Part shown: positions 17,611-26,839 of the stretch, in pieces
How the letters are laid out: every line of letters starts with the position of its first letter
Position numbering within the stretch: the first letter of the stretch is position 1
Assembly: GCA_045644465.1 (NCBI GenBank)
Contig: JAZRGV010000008.1
Location: 1 to 64,000 of the forward strand
Length of the DNA: 64,000 nt
Reading direction: 5' to 3'
From: HGM04593 sp045644465
GTDB taxonomy: Bacteria > Bacteroidota > Bacteroidia > Bacteroidales > Bacteroidaceae
Translations under genes and position numbers: made by a program
The notes under the pieces: model-generated
What the model was told of the DNA's origin: nothing
The model's database searches: none
Seen by the model: only the letters and a program-made list of their open reading frames with translations

Positions 17611-20600
17611 TTCTGTTCCTTTTTAATACGTTCTGTTGAAATGTAGCTATATATTGCAGGCACAATGTACATTGTGAGTATTGTTGAGAATGCCATACCA
17701 CCCACAACGGCTGTACCCATAGCTATACGTTGGTTTGCACCTTCGCCTGTTGCAAATATCAAAGGCAACAATCCAAGAATGGTAGATACACTTGTCATCA
17801 GGATTGGACGCAGGCGTTGCAATGATGCACTGCGTATTGCTTCCATCTTATTCTCGCCACTTTCCTGCTTTTGGTTGGCGAACTCAACGATGAGGATACC
17901 ATTCTTTGCAACAAGTCCAATGAGCATAATTATACCAATCTGGCTGAACAGGTTCATTGTTATGTCGTTGGCGCTCATGAATATTAATGCGCCGGCAATG
18001 GCAAGTGGCACTGTAAGCATAATAATCAACGGGTCTTTGAAACTCTCGAATTGTGCAGCAAGGATAAGATATATAAGTACCAATGCCAATACGAATGCGA
18101 ACATTAGGCTCGATGAACTCTCGCGGAACTCCTTTGAGTCTCCAGTCAAAGCAGTGCGGAATGTGTCGTCAAGAACCTCTTCTGCTATCTTGTCCATCTC
18201 GTCAAGTCCATCACCTATAGTTTTGCCATCAGCAAGTCCTGCCGATATTGTTGCCGAGAGGAAACGGTTGTAGTGGTATAGTTTAGGTGGTGTAACCGAC
18301 TCGACAAACTCTACAAGATTGTCGAGCGGAATCATCTCGCCACGGTCGCTACGTATGTAAATTGATTTTACGCTGGTAGGGGTGTTGCGTTGTACGCGGT
18401 TTACCTGGCCAATGATTTCATACTGTTTTCCGTTCATATAGAAGTATCCCATACGTTGTCCGCTGAGGCCATACTGCAATGTTTCGGCGATGTCACGTAC
18501 GCTGGCGCCCATTGTTCCTGCCTTGTCGCGGTTGATGTTTACTCTTACTTCAGGGCTTGTAAATTTCAAATCAACGTCGGCCATGCGGAATGTTGGATTG
18601 TCGTGTACTCTTTCAAGGAATATAGGCAACACCTCTTCCAGTTTTTCAAGGCTTACAGCTTGTATAACGTATTGTATAGGCATACTTCCTCTGCGCCCAC
18701 CAAACGATGACTGTTGTTGCACGAATGCACGAGCCTTTGTCTTGGTGCTTAACGCATCGGTGAGTCTGCTTGCCATCTCCATCTGTGAATAGTCGCGCTC
18801 ACCCAAGTCCTTGAGTGTTATTCTTATGTTACCGCTGCCGCTCGACACGCGTGATGTTACAGATTCAGCATCGGGGATAAGTGAATCCACAAGCATTGTA
18901 ATGTCTTCTGTGTAGTCGCGCATATATTCGTAGCTTACTCCCTCGGCACCTCTTGTGGTTATGGTAATCTGTGAACGGTCCTCAAGCGGTGCCATTTCCG
19001 ACGGAATAGCACCCCATAGCCAACCAATAAGTATAAAGGTTATTATTGTTACAGGTATTGCAATCCATCTTCTTTTCAAGAAAGCATTGAGCGACTTTTC
19101 ATATGCATTGTTCAATCCCACAAATAAAGGCTCTGTTTTGCGATAGAACCATTTCTGCTCCTTGCGTCGCTTCAAAATCTTTGTTGCGAGCATAGGAGTG
19201 AATGTGAGCGCAGCAAATGACGAAATGATAACAGAACCGGCAACAACAAAACTGAACTCGCGGAACAAACGTCCACTGGTGCCCTCCATAAATACAATTG
19301 GCAAGAATACTGCTACAAGGGTAACGGTGGTAGATATAACAGCGAAGAATATCTCTTTTGAACCTTCGATACCGGCTCTGAATGGTCGCATACCTTGCTC
19401 AATACGTATGTATATGTTCTCGGTCATCACAATAGCATCATCCACCACAAGACCAACCGAAAGTACCACGGCAAGCATGGTGAGTACGTTGATTGAGAAT
19501 CCTGCAATGTACATCACAAAGAATGCGCCAATAAGTGACACCGGAATAACGATGCATGGAATCAAAGTAACGCGCCAATCGCGCAAGAAAAGGAATATAA
19601 TGATGATTACAAGGATGAACGCCTCATATACAGTACTCTTGACTTCATTGATAGATGCACGAATGAACTTTGTGCTGTCGAAACCATAAGAGTAATCGAT
19701 GTCTTCAGGTAAGTCCTTTTTCATCACCTCCATACGATCATACACAGCATCGGCAATCTCTATGTGGTTAGCTCCGGGTTGCGGTATAACAACAACTCCC
19801 ACCATAGGAACGCCGTTCATCTTCATATAGCTCTTGATGTCTGCAGGGCCAAGTTCTGCATAGCCAACATCGCTTATGCGTATGACGTTGCCATTGTTCT
19901 CCTTTAGAATGATATTATTGAACTCCTTTGCGGTGTGCATCTGTCCCATTGTACGCAAAGTAAGCTCCATGGTGTTTCCTTCGATACTTCCCGATGGTAA
20001 TTCTACATTTTCATTGGTTACAGCGTTTTTTATGTCAACAGGTGTAACTCCGTATGCCGACATTCTAATAGGGTCGAGCCATATACGCATTGAGTAGCGT
20101 TTCTCACCCCATATCTGTACACCGCTGACATCTGGGATTGTCTGCAATTGCTCTTTTACGGTTAGATCGGCAATCTCGCTCAATTCAAGAAGTGAACGTT
20201 TATCGCTCTGTATGGCAACCATAAGTATAGGTGTTGCATCAGCATCGGCCTTTGAAACTGTGGGAGGGTCGCAGTCGCGTGGTAGGTAACGTTGTGCACG
20301 CGACACTTTGTCGCGTACGTCGTTGGCGGCAGTCTCAAGGTCAACCGAAAGTTCGAACTCAACGGTGATGCGGCTCTGTCCCTGCTGGCTTACGCTTGAT
20401 AGTGAGCGGATGCCGGGAATACCGTTTATGTTCTGCTCTAGCGGCTCTGTAATCTGATTTTCGATAACATCGGCGTTGGCTCCGGCATAACTACATGTAA
20501 CCGATATGATAGGGTTATCAACCGATGGGTATTCGCGTACACCAAGGGTGTTGTAGCCTATCAGACCAAAAAGTAATATAATAATCGTAAGTACCGTCGC

Positions 20601-20639
20601 AAGCACCGGTCTGCGGATACTCAATTCTGAAATATTCAT
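17607..20639 (-). CDS. RND-family multidrug efflux permease (HAE1 type)
   Basis: Inner-membrane proton-driven pump. The 1010-residue length, the N-terminal SIRRPVLATVLTI helix and two large periplasmic loops are those of AcrB/MexB-type transporters. The proton-relay aspartates are D400-D401 in GLVVDDAIVM, and a second set of helices follows around 830-1000 with GLVAKNGILIVEF. It sits between adaptor (22 bases upstream) and TolC (4-base overlap), giving a complete tripartite system. Drug spectrum cannot be read from sequence. Confidence 0.95.
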   Translation of the reverse strand: MNISELSIRRPVLATVLTIIILLFGLIGYNTLGVREYPSVDNPIISVTCSYAGANADVIENQITEPLEQNINGIPGIRSLSSVSQQGQSRITVEFELSVDLETAANDVRDKVSRAQRYLPRDCDPPTVSKADADATPILMVAIQSDKRSLLELSEIADLTVKEQLQTIPDVSGVQIWGEKRYSMRIWLDPIRMSAYGVTPVDIKNAVTNENVELPSGSIEGNTMELTLRTMGQMHTAKEFNNIILKENNGNVIRISDVGYAELGPADIKSYMKMNGVPMVGVVVIPQPGANHIEIADAVYDRMEVMKKDLPEDIDYSYGFDSTKFIRASINEVKSTVYEAFILVIIIIFLFLRDWRVTLIPCIVIPVSLIGAFFVMYIAGFSINVLTMLAVVLSVGLVVDDAIVMTENIYIRIEQGMRPFRAGIEGSKEIFFAVISTTVTLVAVFLPIVFMEGTSGRLFREFSFVVAGSVIISSFAALTFTPMLATKILKRRKEQKWFYRKTEPLFVGLNNAYEKSLNAFLKRRWIAIPVTIITFILIGWLWGAIPSEMAPLEDRSQITITTRGAEGVSYEYMRDYTEDITMLVDSLIPDAESVTSRVSSGSGNIRITLKDLGERDYSQMEMASRLTDALSTKTKARAFVQQQSSFGGRRGSMPIQYVIQAVSLEKLEEVLPIFLERVHDNPTFRMADVDLKFTSPEVRVNINRDKAGTMGASVRDIAETLQYGLSGQRMGYFYMNGKQYEIIGQVNRVQRNTPTSVKSIYIRSDRGEMIPLDNLVEFVESVTPPKLYHYNRFLSATISAGLADGKTIGDGLDEMDKIAEEVLDDTFRTALTGDSKEFRESSSSLMFAFVLALVLIYLILAAQFESFKDPLIIMLTVPLAIAGALIFMSANDITMNLFSQIGIIMLIGLVAKNGILIVEFANQKQESGENKMEAIRSASLQRLRPILMTSVSTILGLLPLIFATGEGANQRIAMGTAVVGGMAFSTILTMYIVPAIYSYISTERIKKEQK

Positions 20640-20661
20640 CTATAGTACTGTTTAGGTGTGA

Positions 20662-21735
20662 TTACTTCAAAGTTGCGATTTTAACGGCTGTGCCTTTGCG
20701 CAATTGTAATGTTCCCGATGTCAGGATGGTGTCGCCTACCTGCAGGCCGTCGAGTATCTGAACCTCGCTCTCTGTGCGTATGCCAATGACAACATCTACA
20801 GGGTCGGCTTTGCCATTACGATAAACAAAAACCTTGTTCTTTCCCATCTCGGGGACAATTGCCTCCGATGGTATGGCAATGGCATCGGCAATCTCTTTCT
20901 GCTTTAAACGTATGTCGGCATATTGTCCGGGCATAAGCTCGCCTTTGCTGTTTGCGTATCTCGCACGTACAAGTAGCGAACGTGTCTCGGCTTCGAGTGA
21001 TGCTTCTGTTGCATAGACCTGAGCCTTAAATGTGTTAAGGTTACCATCGACGCGGAACTCAAGATTTGTTCCCTTCTTTACATCACTTGAATGGCGCTCT
21101 GCTACTGAGAATTCTATTTTAATTGGTGTTAGTGATGTAAGTTTGGCTATGACAGTGTTTGTCGAAGCATATGCTCCCACACTCACCTGACGCAAACCAA
21201 TGATACCATCGAATGGTGCACGAAGCTCTGTCATCTCTATCTGTGCCTTCACCTTCTCTATGTCGGCATTGAGTGTGGCAAGTTCTGTTTTTACAATTTC
21301 AAGTGCTTCCTTACTTACAGCATCTTTCTGCAACAGTGCATTTTGGCGATATACTCTCTCTTCGGCAAGCGGAACTTTTGCCTCAAGACTTTTTAATTGT
21401 GCCTGCAACTGTGCATCATTGATTTTAGCAAGCAATGTGCCTTTTTCTACAAAACTGCCTTCTTCAAAAAAAATGTCGGTGATTTTACCCGCGCTCTCAA
21501 AGGAGAGTTGTACCTCTTCGTCTGGAACAAGGCTGCCTACAACAGGAATCTCATCGGTAAGTAGATGAGGCTTGATAATCTGTGCATTCACACTTAGAAC
21601 TTTTTTAGTGCTTTTAGGCATTCCTTCTGCTTTAGCCAACTCTTCGTTCTGGTGTGGCATTAGCTTGAAATATCCCCACACTCCTACTGCGATGACAAGA
21701 GCCGCAACAAGGCTCCATTTTAATGTTTTGTTCAT
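20662..21735 (-). CDS. RND efflux periplasmic adaptor (membrane fusion protein)
   Basis: Bridges the inner-membrane pump and the TolC channel. The 357-residue protein has an N-terminal membrane anchor (about 7-26) and a lipoyl-like half (FESAGKITDIFFEEGSFVEKGTLLAKIND). A helical hairpin (about 110-165) leads to the second lipoyl half (LRAPFDGIIGLRQVSVGAY), then a beta-barrel and a membrane-proximal domain. First gene of the operon, transcribed away from the efp operon with 456 bases between the two starts. Confidence 0.93.
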   Translation of the reverse strand: MNKTLKWSLVAALVIAVGVWGYFKLMPHQNEELAKAEGMPKSTKKVLSVNAQIIKPHLLTDEIPVVGSLVPDEEVQLSFESAGKITDIFFEEGSFVEKGTLLAKINDAQLQAQLKSLEAKVPLAEERVYRQNALLQKDAVSKEALEIVKTELATLNADIEKVKAQIEMTELRAPFDGIIGLRQVSVGAYASTNTVIAKLTSLTPIKIEFSVAERHSSDVKKGTNLEFRVDGNLNTFKAQVYATEASLEAETRSLLVRARYANSKGELMPGQYADIRLKQKEIADAIAIPSEAIVPEMGKNKVFVYRNGKADPVDVVIGIRTESEVQILDGLQVGDTILTSGTLQLRKGTAVKIATLK

Positions 21736-21772
21736 ATTTTTATGATGTTTATATCAAGTTTGTTTCAATCTG

Positions 21773-21780
21773 CAAAATTA
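21773..21780 (-). promoter_or_regulatory. Possible -7 element of the efflux operon
   Basis: Minus strand TAATTTTG fits TAnnTTTG, 37 bases before the adaptor start. No regulator gene adjoins, and no convincing operator is visible apart from the repeat array further upstream. Confidence 0.4.
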
Positions 21781-21882
21781 GTTAAAATTTAGACTGTGTG
21801 AAAGTGTACAAGGTTTAATTTATGTAAAATAAATTATAAATGAGAAATATTGACTAAAATAGATGTTGATGACTGCTTGTGA

Positions 21883-22110
21883 GAATATACATTGCACCCG
21901 ATGTGAAAAAAGAAGAACTTGCTTCATATTTCTTGCTCGTTTGTGCAATATTTGAGCTAAAGCTCGAATATACACGATACTCGCTGTAAAAAACGAAGTT
22001 GCTTCATATTTCTTGCTTGTTTGTGCAATATTTGAGCTAAAGCTCGAATATACACGATACTCGCTGTAAAATATTTAAGTAAACTTAATATTATTTTGCT
22101 CGTTTCTTTG
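21883..22110. repeat. Array of about 80-bp promoter-like repeats upstream of efp
   Basis: Two copies with an exact 80-base period cover 21919-21991 and 21999-22071; over these 73-base cores I see a single difference (21938 C, 22018 T). A degenerate partial copy precedes them (21883-21909). A third, diverged unit follows and ends in GCTCGTTT at 22098-22105, right before the efp -7 element. Each unit contains the inverted repeat TTGAGCT-AA-AGCTCGAA and a segment TTGCTCGTTTGTGCAATATTTG (one base differs in copy two) that resembles a degenerate promoter. The array fills most of the 456-base gap between the efflux and efp operons; no gene is seen here. Confidence 0.85.
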
Positions 22111-22118
22111 TATATTTG
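22111..22118 (+). promoter_or_regulatory. -7 element of the efp operon
   Basis: TATATTTG, a full TAnnTTTG match followed by C, 74 bases before the efp start and directly after the last unit of the repeat array. The upstream GCTCGTTT box is shared with the other repeat units and with 28.4 kb. Confidence 0.6.
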
Positions 22119-22191
22119 CAGTCGGTATGCGAAAAGGCAGTGCTGTTCGCATTGAAAATGAACAATTCTAACAAAAAAAACAAATAAAATT

Positions 22192-22758
22192 ATGATTAAC
22201 GCTCAAGACATTAAAATCGGTACTGCAATCCGTATGGATGGCAAGTTGTATTTTTGCATAGATTTCTTGCATGTAAAACCTGGTAAAGGTAACACCTTTA
22301 TGCGTACAAAGCTTAAGGACGTTGTTGACGGCTACGTATTGGAGCGTCGTTTCAACATCGGTGAAAAGCTTGAAGATGTTCGCGTAGAGCGTCGTCCTTA
22401 TCAGTATCTCTATCAGGAGGGTAATGAGTATGTGTTCATGAACCAGGAGACATTTGAACAGGTTAATATCTCTGGCGACCAGATCAACGGTGTTGCTTTT
22501 ATGAAGGAGGGTATGAACCTTGAGGTTGTAACTGATGCTTCAACCGAGACTATCCTTTTCGCTGATATGCCTGTTAAGGTTGTTTTGGCTGTTACATACA
22601 CAGAGCCAGGTCTAAAGGGTGATACAGCAACCAACACTACAAAACCTGCAACATTGGAGACTGGTGCTGAAATCCGCGTGCCTCTCTTCATCAACGAAGG
22701 TGAGCTTGTTGAGGTTGATACTCGTGATGGCTCATACGTTGGTCGTGTAAAAGCATAA
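22192..22758 (+). CDS. efp: Translation elongation factor P
   Basis: Relieves ribosome stalling at polyproline stretches by stabilising peptidyl-tRNA. The 188-residue length and three-domain KOW/OB/OB plan are standard. The tip loop reads KPGKGNTF with the modifiable lysine at K32. No lysyl-transfer (epmA/epmB) or rhamnosyl (earP) modification gene is adjacent, and an arginine needed for EarP is absent, so any modification enzyme is elsewhere. First gene of a five-gene run on the plus strand. Confidence 0.97.
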   Translation: MINAQDIKIGTAIRMDGKLYFCIDFLHVKPGKGNTFMRTKLKDVVDGYVLERRFNIGEKLEDVRVERRPYQYLYQEGNEYVFMNQETFEQVNISGDQINGVAFMKEGMNLEVVTDASTETILFADMPVKVVLAVTYTEPGLKGDTATNTTKPATLETGAEIRVPLFINEGELVEVDTRDGSYVGRVKA

Positions 22759-22769
22759 TTTATAAAGAC

Positions 22770-23765
22770 TTGTTATACTCTATAATTGTTCCGGTATATA
22801 ACAGACCCGGCGAGGTAAAGGAATTGCTCGACAGTCTGGCGGCTCAGACGGTAAAGCCATTTGAGCTGGTGATTATAGAAGATGGATCGAAAGAACGGTG
22901 TGACCATTTGCTTGGTCACTACCGTTCTTTGTTTGATATCCACTACTATTACAAAGATAATTCAGGACGTAGCGACACCCGTAACTATGGAATGAAACGT
23001 GCCAATGGTGATTATCTTCTCTTTTTTGATTCCGATGTGATATTGCCACCGTTCTATTTCGAGAGGCTCGAGGAGGCTATGAAATCCGAATATTGCGACT
23101 GTTTCGGCGGTCCAGATGCGGCGGACGATTCCTTCTCGGATATGCAAAAGGCTGTAAGCCATGCTATGACATCTTTCTGGACAACAGGAGGAATACGAGG
23201 CGGTAAGGCTGTTATGGAAAAGTTCTGCCCGCGTACCTTCAATATGGGACTCTCAAAGAAGGTTTATGACACTGTAGGCGACTTCAAGGATATGATGGGA
23301 GAAGATATCGACTTGAGCATACGAATACGTAACACGGGGTTCAAGATACGTCTTATACGCGAGGTGTTCGTATATCACAAACGACGAATAGATATGCGTC
23401 GTTTTTTCAAACAGGTAAATAACTTCGGTCAAGCAAGAATATGGTTACAACTCATACATCCCGGCTCGCTTAAGGTGGTACATACTGCGCCGGCAGCCTT
23501 GTTGCTTATGGGGGTAGCTTTGCTTGTGGCATCGTTCTTCTGTCCATTGTTGCTACTGTTGCCCTTGGCATATCTATTGCTTATATTTAGCGACTCGTTA
23601 TTTAAGAACAAGAGTCTTAAGGTGGCGTTGTTGTCGGTGGTGGCTGCAGTGGTGCAGATAACCGGTTATGGAACAGGCTTCTTAAAAGCCTTTTGGTTCA
23701 AGATGGTTCTTCGTCGCCCGTTGGAAACAAAAGAGGGACTGACAAAGATATACAACAGAGGGTAA
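22770..23765 (+). CDS. Family 2 glycosyltransferase, membrane-anchored
   Basis: Likely transfers a nucleotide-activated sugar to a cell-envelope acceptor. The 331-residue protein has a GT-A fold: an N-terminal YSIIVPVYNRP strand, IIEDGS around residues 35-40, the metal-binding FFDSDV, and a later GEDIDLSIR that supplies the catalytic-base region. Two or three hydrophobic helices lie between about 240 and 300. The best start is a TTG at 22770, 11 bases after efp; no ATG lies between it and the efp stop, and the ATT/ATA codons upstream are worse choices. Substrate unknown. Confidence 0.85.
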   Translation: MLYSIIVPVYNRPGEVKELLDSLAAQTVKPFELVIIEDGSKERCDHLLGHYRSLFDIHYYYKDNSGRSDTRNYGMKRANGDYLLFFDSDVILPPFYFERLEEAMKSEYCDCFGGPDAADDSFSDMQKAVSHAMTSFWTTGGIRGGKAVMEKFCPRTFNMGLSKKVYDTVGDFKDMMGEDIDLSIRIRNTGFKIRLIREVFVYHKRRIDMRRFFKQVNNFGQARIWLQLIHPGSLKVVHTAPAALLLMGVALLVASFFCPLLLLLPLAYLLLIFSDSLFKNKSLKVALLSVVAAVVQITGYGTGFLKAFWFKMVLRRPLETKEGLTKIYNRG

Positions 23766-23768
23766 GCA

Positions 23769-24464
23769 ATGGAAGAGGGCAAGCTGAAACGTACCATAAA
23801 GGAGTGGCCTGTTGATGAGCGTCCACGCGAGAAGGCTATCAAGAATGGAATTTCTACACTTAGCAATTCCGAACTGTTGGCTATACTTATAGGTACCGGC
23901 ACGCCCGACGACTCGGCGGTGGAGCTGATGCGTAAAGTTCTTGCTTCGTGCAACGACAGCATTGCCATGTTGTCGCGCATGACAGTCGATGACCTTTGTA
24001 TGTTTAAAGGCATAGGCCCGGCTAAGGCATTGACGGTGGCTGCGGCATGCGAGTTCTGGAAGCGTCGCGAAGGTGATGATATCTCGCGCCGTAAATATAT
24101 AAAGTCGTCGCTCGACCTCTTCAACTATTTCCACCCTATGCTATGCGACGAAAACGTAGAGAAATGCTATGTGATAATGCTTAATAGCAAGCATGGAGTG
24201 ATTGACTGCGCACTTGTTGGCAGTGGTGGCCTTACAGCAACTATGGTCGATATACGTCTGGTGATGCGTGAGGCACTGATAAAACGCGCTACAGCATTGG
24301 CATTGTGCCATAATCATCCGTCGGGCAATACAATGCCCAGCAGGGATGACAATGAATTGACAAAGAACCTTCGCGAGGCATGCAAGGTTATGAATATAAG
24401 ATTCCTCGATCACATTATAGTTGCAGGTGATAAGTACTACAGCTATAGCGATGAAGGAATGTAA
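23769..24464 (+). CDS. radC: RadC-family JAB/JAMM-domain protein
   Basis: Named for DNA repair, though the true role of RadC is unsettled. The 231-residue protein has the N-terminal RadC/UPF0758 region with a helix-hairpin-helix (GIGPAKA, 81-87). The C-terminal JAB1/MPN metalloprotease-like domain carries its full JAMM signature: H181-x-H183-P-S-G, then S191-x-x-D194. It starts 3 bases after the glycosyltransferase stop, implying cotranscription and probably coupled translation. Confidence 0.94.
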   Translation: MEEGKLKRTIKEWPVDERPREKAIKNGISTLSNSELLAILIGTGTPDDSAVELMRKVLASCNDSIAMLSRMTVDDLCMFKGIGPAKALTVAAACEFWKRREGDDISRRKYIKSSLDLFNYFHPMLCDENVEKCYVIMLNSKHGVIDCALVGSGGLTATMVDIRLVMREALIKRATALALCHNHPSGNTMPSRDDNELTKNLREACKVMNIRFLDHIIVAGDKYYSYSDEGM

Positions 24465-24474
24465 TAGAACTATT

Positions 24475-24786
24475 ATGGAAAAGATTGAGCTTGAACAGAA
24501 AATAGTTGAGATGATAAAGACGGTCTATGATCCCGAGATACCTGTCAATATTTATGACTTGGGGCTTATTTACCGTATAGAGGTAAAAGAGGATAATGCC
24601 GTTGAGATTGATATGACGTTGACTGCTCCCAACTGTCCCGCAGCAGATTTCATGATGGAGGATGTGCGTATGAAGGTGGAGTCTATAGAGGGCGTAAAGA
24701 GCCTGGCACTCAACCTTGTGTTCGAGCCGGAGTGGAGTTACGACCTGATGACCGAGGAGGCTAAACTTGAACTCGGCTTGTTATAA
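24475..24786 (+). CDS. MIP18/DUF59-family iron-sulfur assembly protein (SufT-like)
   Basis: Probable carrier or maturation factor for iron-sulfur clusters. With the start at 24475 (MEKIELEQK) it has 103 residues, the normal size for a stand-alone DUF59 protein; an in-frame ATG at 24421 lies inside radC and is unlikely. The signature DPEIPVNIYDLGLIY and the TLTAPNCPAADF segment with its conserved Cys are present. It begins 10 bases after radC. No suf genes are nearby in the window. Confidence 0.88.
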   Translation: MEKIELEQKIVEMIKTVYDPEIPVNIYDLGLIYRIEVKEDNAVEIDMTLTAPNCPAADFMMEDVRMKVESIEGVKSLALNLVFEPEWSYDLMTEEAKLELGLL

Positions 24787-24802
24787 GTAAATCATCGTTC
24801 CC

Positions 24803-25567
24803 ATGAAAAAGATATATTTCCTTTCCGATGCACACCTTGGTTCGTGGGCGATAGAACATCGTCGCACGCACGAACGTCGTCTTGTATCATTTCTCGACAA
24901 GGTAAAGAAGGATGCCTCGGCTGTATATATGCTTGGGGATATGTTCGATTTTTGGTATGAATTCAAGAATGTTGTTCCAAAGGGTTTTACGCGTTTTTTG
25001 GGTAAAGTCGCAGAACTGACCGACGCCGGTATTGAGGTACATTTCTTTACAGGAAACCACGATATCTGGTGTATCGATTATTTTGAAAAGGAGTGCGGTA
25101 TGATAATACACCGCGAACCATGTCTTGTTGAGCTATACGGAAAAGAGGTTTTTGTGGCTCATGGTGATGAGTTTTCTACCGAGAGAGGTTTTGGTATGTT
25201 GCGTGCAATGTTCCACAATCGTTTTCTGCAGCGTATGTTGTCGATGGTACATCCGCGCTGGAGCGTATGGTTCGGTCACAAGTGGGCACACCATAGCATG
25301 ATTAAGCATAAGATAAATGGCGAGGTGCCGTATCTTGGCGATGAAAAAGAGGATTGCATGAAGTTTGCCAAGAAATACCTTGCATCACACCCGTCGGTCG
25401 ATTGCTTTATATTCGGTCACAGACACATTGATACCGACGTAACTTTGGGAGAGAGTTCGCATGTGTTTTTTCTTGGTGACTGGGTGTCAAAATTTGATTA
25501 TGTGGTTCTTGACGGCGACACGATAGAACATAGGCACTATGTTGAAGGCGTGAGTAAAGAGGTTTAA
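24803..25567 (+). CDS. lpxH: UDP-2,3-diacylglucosamine pyrophosphatase (LpxH family)
   Basis: Hydrolyses UDP-2,3-diacylglucosamine to lipid X in lipid A synthesis at the inner membrane. The 254-residue protein shows the metallophosphatase ligands in order: D9-x-H11, GDMFD (45-49), GNHD (84-87), H120 in VAHGDE, and GHRH near residue 205. LpxH proteins are usually near this length. Last gene of the efp run; its stop codon lies within a bidirectional terminator. Confidence 0.85.
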   Translation: MKKIYFLSDAHLGSWAIEHRRTHERRLVSFLDKVKKDASAVYMLGDMFDFWYEFKNVVPKGFTRFLGKVAELTDAGIEVHFFTGNHDIWCIDYFEKECGMIIHREPCLVELYGKEVFVAHGDEFSTERGFGMLRAMFHNRFLQRMLSMVHPRWSVWFGHKWAHHSMIKHKINGEVPYLGDEKEDCMKFAKKYLASHPSVDCFIFGHRHIDTDVTLGESSHVFFLGDWVSKFDYVVLDGDTIEHRHYVEGVSKEV

Positions 25568-25580
25568 AACCTCTTTTTAT
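25556..25580. terminator. Bidirectional terminator between lpxH and the convergent TolC-like gene
   Basis: AAAGAGG and CCTCTTT arms (a 10-bp perfect repeat if the loop is drawn minimal) with T-rich flanks on both strands. The hairpin contains the lpxH stop codon (25565-25567) and abuts the stop of the convergent gene (25577-25579). Confidence 0.8.
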
Positions 25581-26809
25581 TTTGCCTCATATTGTAGCGC
25601 AAGTCCTGTTGAACGTTGCAGTTCAACCCACGCTACAGCTTTGTTGAACAGAGCATCAATATATTGGTGGCGCATCTCGTTCTCGTTACGTTGTACTATC
25701 AAATAGTCCAGGAATGGTATTTCTCCTAATTCGTATGCCTTTCTCTTGTTTTCTACCACCTTGCGCATATCGTTGAGCATATCGCTCGAGAAAGTCTCGG
25801 CCTGCTTTACTGTGAAGCTAAAGCTATGGTAGGCCTGCATCACCTCTGTCTCTACCAGCAGACGTGCTTCGCTTACCTCAATCTCTGTCTGGTGCGCTAC
25901 TGTCGCATCAATAATCCTTGCACCTTTGTTTAGGCTCGAGAATTTTAAAGGCACCGCAATACCTGCTTTTAGGGTTGTGAAATCGGGGTTTGAGAAATTG
26001 TATGTAGCACCAATGTTTATGTCCAGCTCGGGACGACGTTGTGCGTTGTTGAATCTAGCTCTTGCCTTTGCCATATCGGCGCGTTCAAGTGCAACAACAA
26101 TGTCGGGGCGTCTTTCGAGTGCTGTGTTTATATATTCCTGTATGGGTGCAGGCTCTCCGTTAATTTCGAGTGTGCCTGTACCTTTTAAATTCTCGGCACC
26201 GGCAAGAGAGTTCATATAATATCCCATCATTATGGCGGTATTGCATAGCTTCGCTTCAGTATCAAGAACTTCATTACGTGCCACTCCCTGTGCCATACGG
26301 CTTTCCAACCAGTCGCTCTCGGCTATGTCGCCTTTGATGAATCTTATGCTGTCGTTTGTTGCCACTTCATTCAAGCTGTTATAAACTTCAATGGCTTCGG
26401 CATGTATCATTCCGGCACGCAGATGTTCAAGATATGCTATTGTGGCATCTGCACGAAAGTTGCGTATATATTCTTCAAATAAGGCGATGGTTTGCTTACG
26501 CTCACTCTCGGCGATGTTCATACGTTCACGGCGCACACCGAATGTGAATCTCTTTCCCAGCTCAACCTCTATGCCTTGTCCAAGTCCTTTGCTCCAGTCC
26601 TCGTTATTTGTGTATGATACGGCCAGGGTAGGGTCGTTGAACACCTTTGAGTTTGTAACACCGGCATCGGCTATGTCAAGGTCAAGGCTCTTGGCGGTCA
26701 AGGAGATGTTCTCCTTGAATACACGTTCCATATACTCTGTGTATGATATGTTCTGTGCAACGGCCTGCAAGGATAATATTATTGCTGTAAAAATAAGTGC
26801 TTTTCTCAT
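25577..26809 (-). CDS. TolC-family outer-membrane protein, CzcC-like, without an adjacent pump
   Basis: A 410-residue predicted outer-membrane efflux duct with a signal peptide (about 1-18) and two helical repeats typical of the family (for example PDIVVALERADMAKARARFNNAQRRP at the middle, shown here only in part as ALERADMAKARARFNNAQ). Overall it is closer to metal-efflux CzcC-type proteins than to the TolC at 16.3 kb. No membrane fusion protein or RND pump flanks it, so partners must be encoded elsewhere. It lies 100 bases downstream of the CCA-adding enzyme gene with its own candidate promoter. Confidence 0.85.
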   Translation of the reverse strand: MRKALIFTAIILSLQAVAQNISYTEYMERVFKENISLTAKSLDLDIADAGVTNSKVFNDPTLAVSYTNNEDWSKGLGQGIEVELGKRFTFGVRRERMNIAESERKQTIALFEEYIRNFRADATIAYLEHLRAGMIHAEAIEVYNSLNEVATNDSIRFIKGDIAESDWLESRMAQGVARNEVLDTEAKLCNTAIMMGYYMNSLAGAENLKGTGTLEINGEPAPIQEYINTALERRPDIVVALERADMAKARARFNNAQRRPELDINIGATYNFSNPDFTTLKAGIAVPLKFSSLNKGARIIDATVAHQTEIEVSEARLLVETEVMQAYHSFSFTVKQAETFSSDMLNDMRKVVENKRKAYELGEIPFLDYLIVQRNENEMRHQYIDALFNKAVAWVELQRSTGLALQYEAK

Positions 26810-26839
26810 TTATTGGTGTTTTGTATTCGCATTCTGTTG

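Noticed and set aside
21883..22110. CRISPR array
   Set aside because: The repeats are directly tandem with an 80-base period and no unique spacers, and there are no cas genes.
24421..24474. Longer N-terminus for the SufT-like protein
   Set aside because: It lies inside radC and the family normally starts close to the chosen MEKIELEQK.
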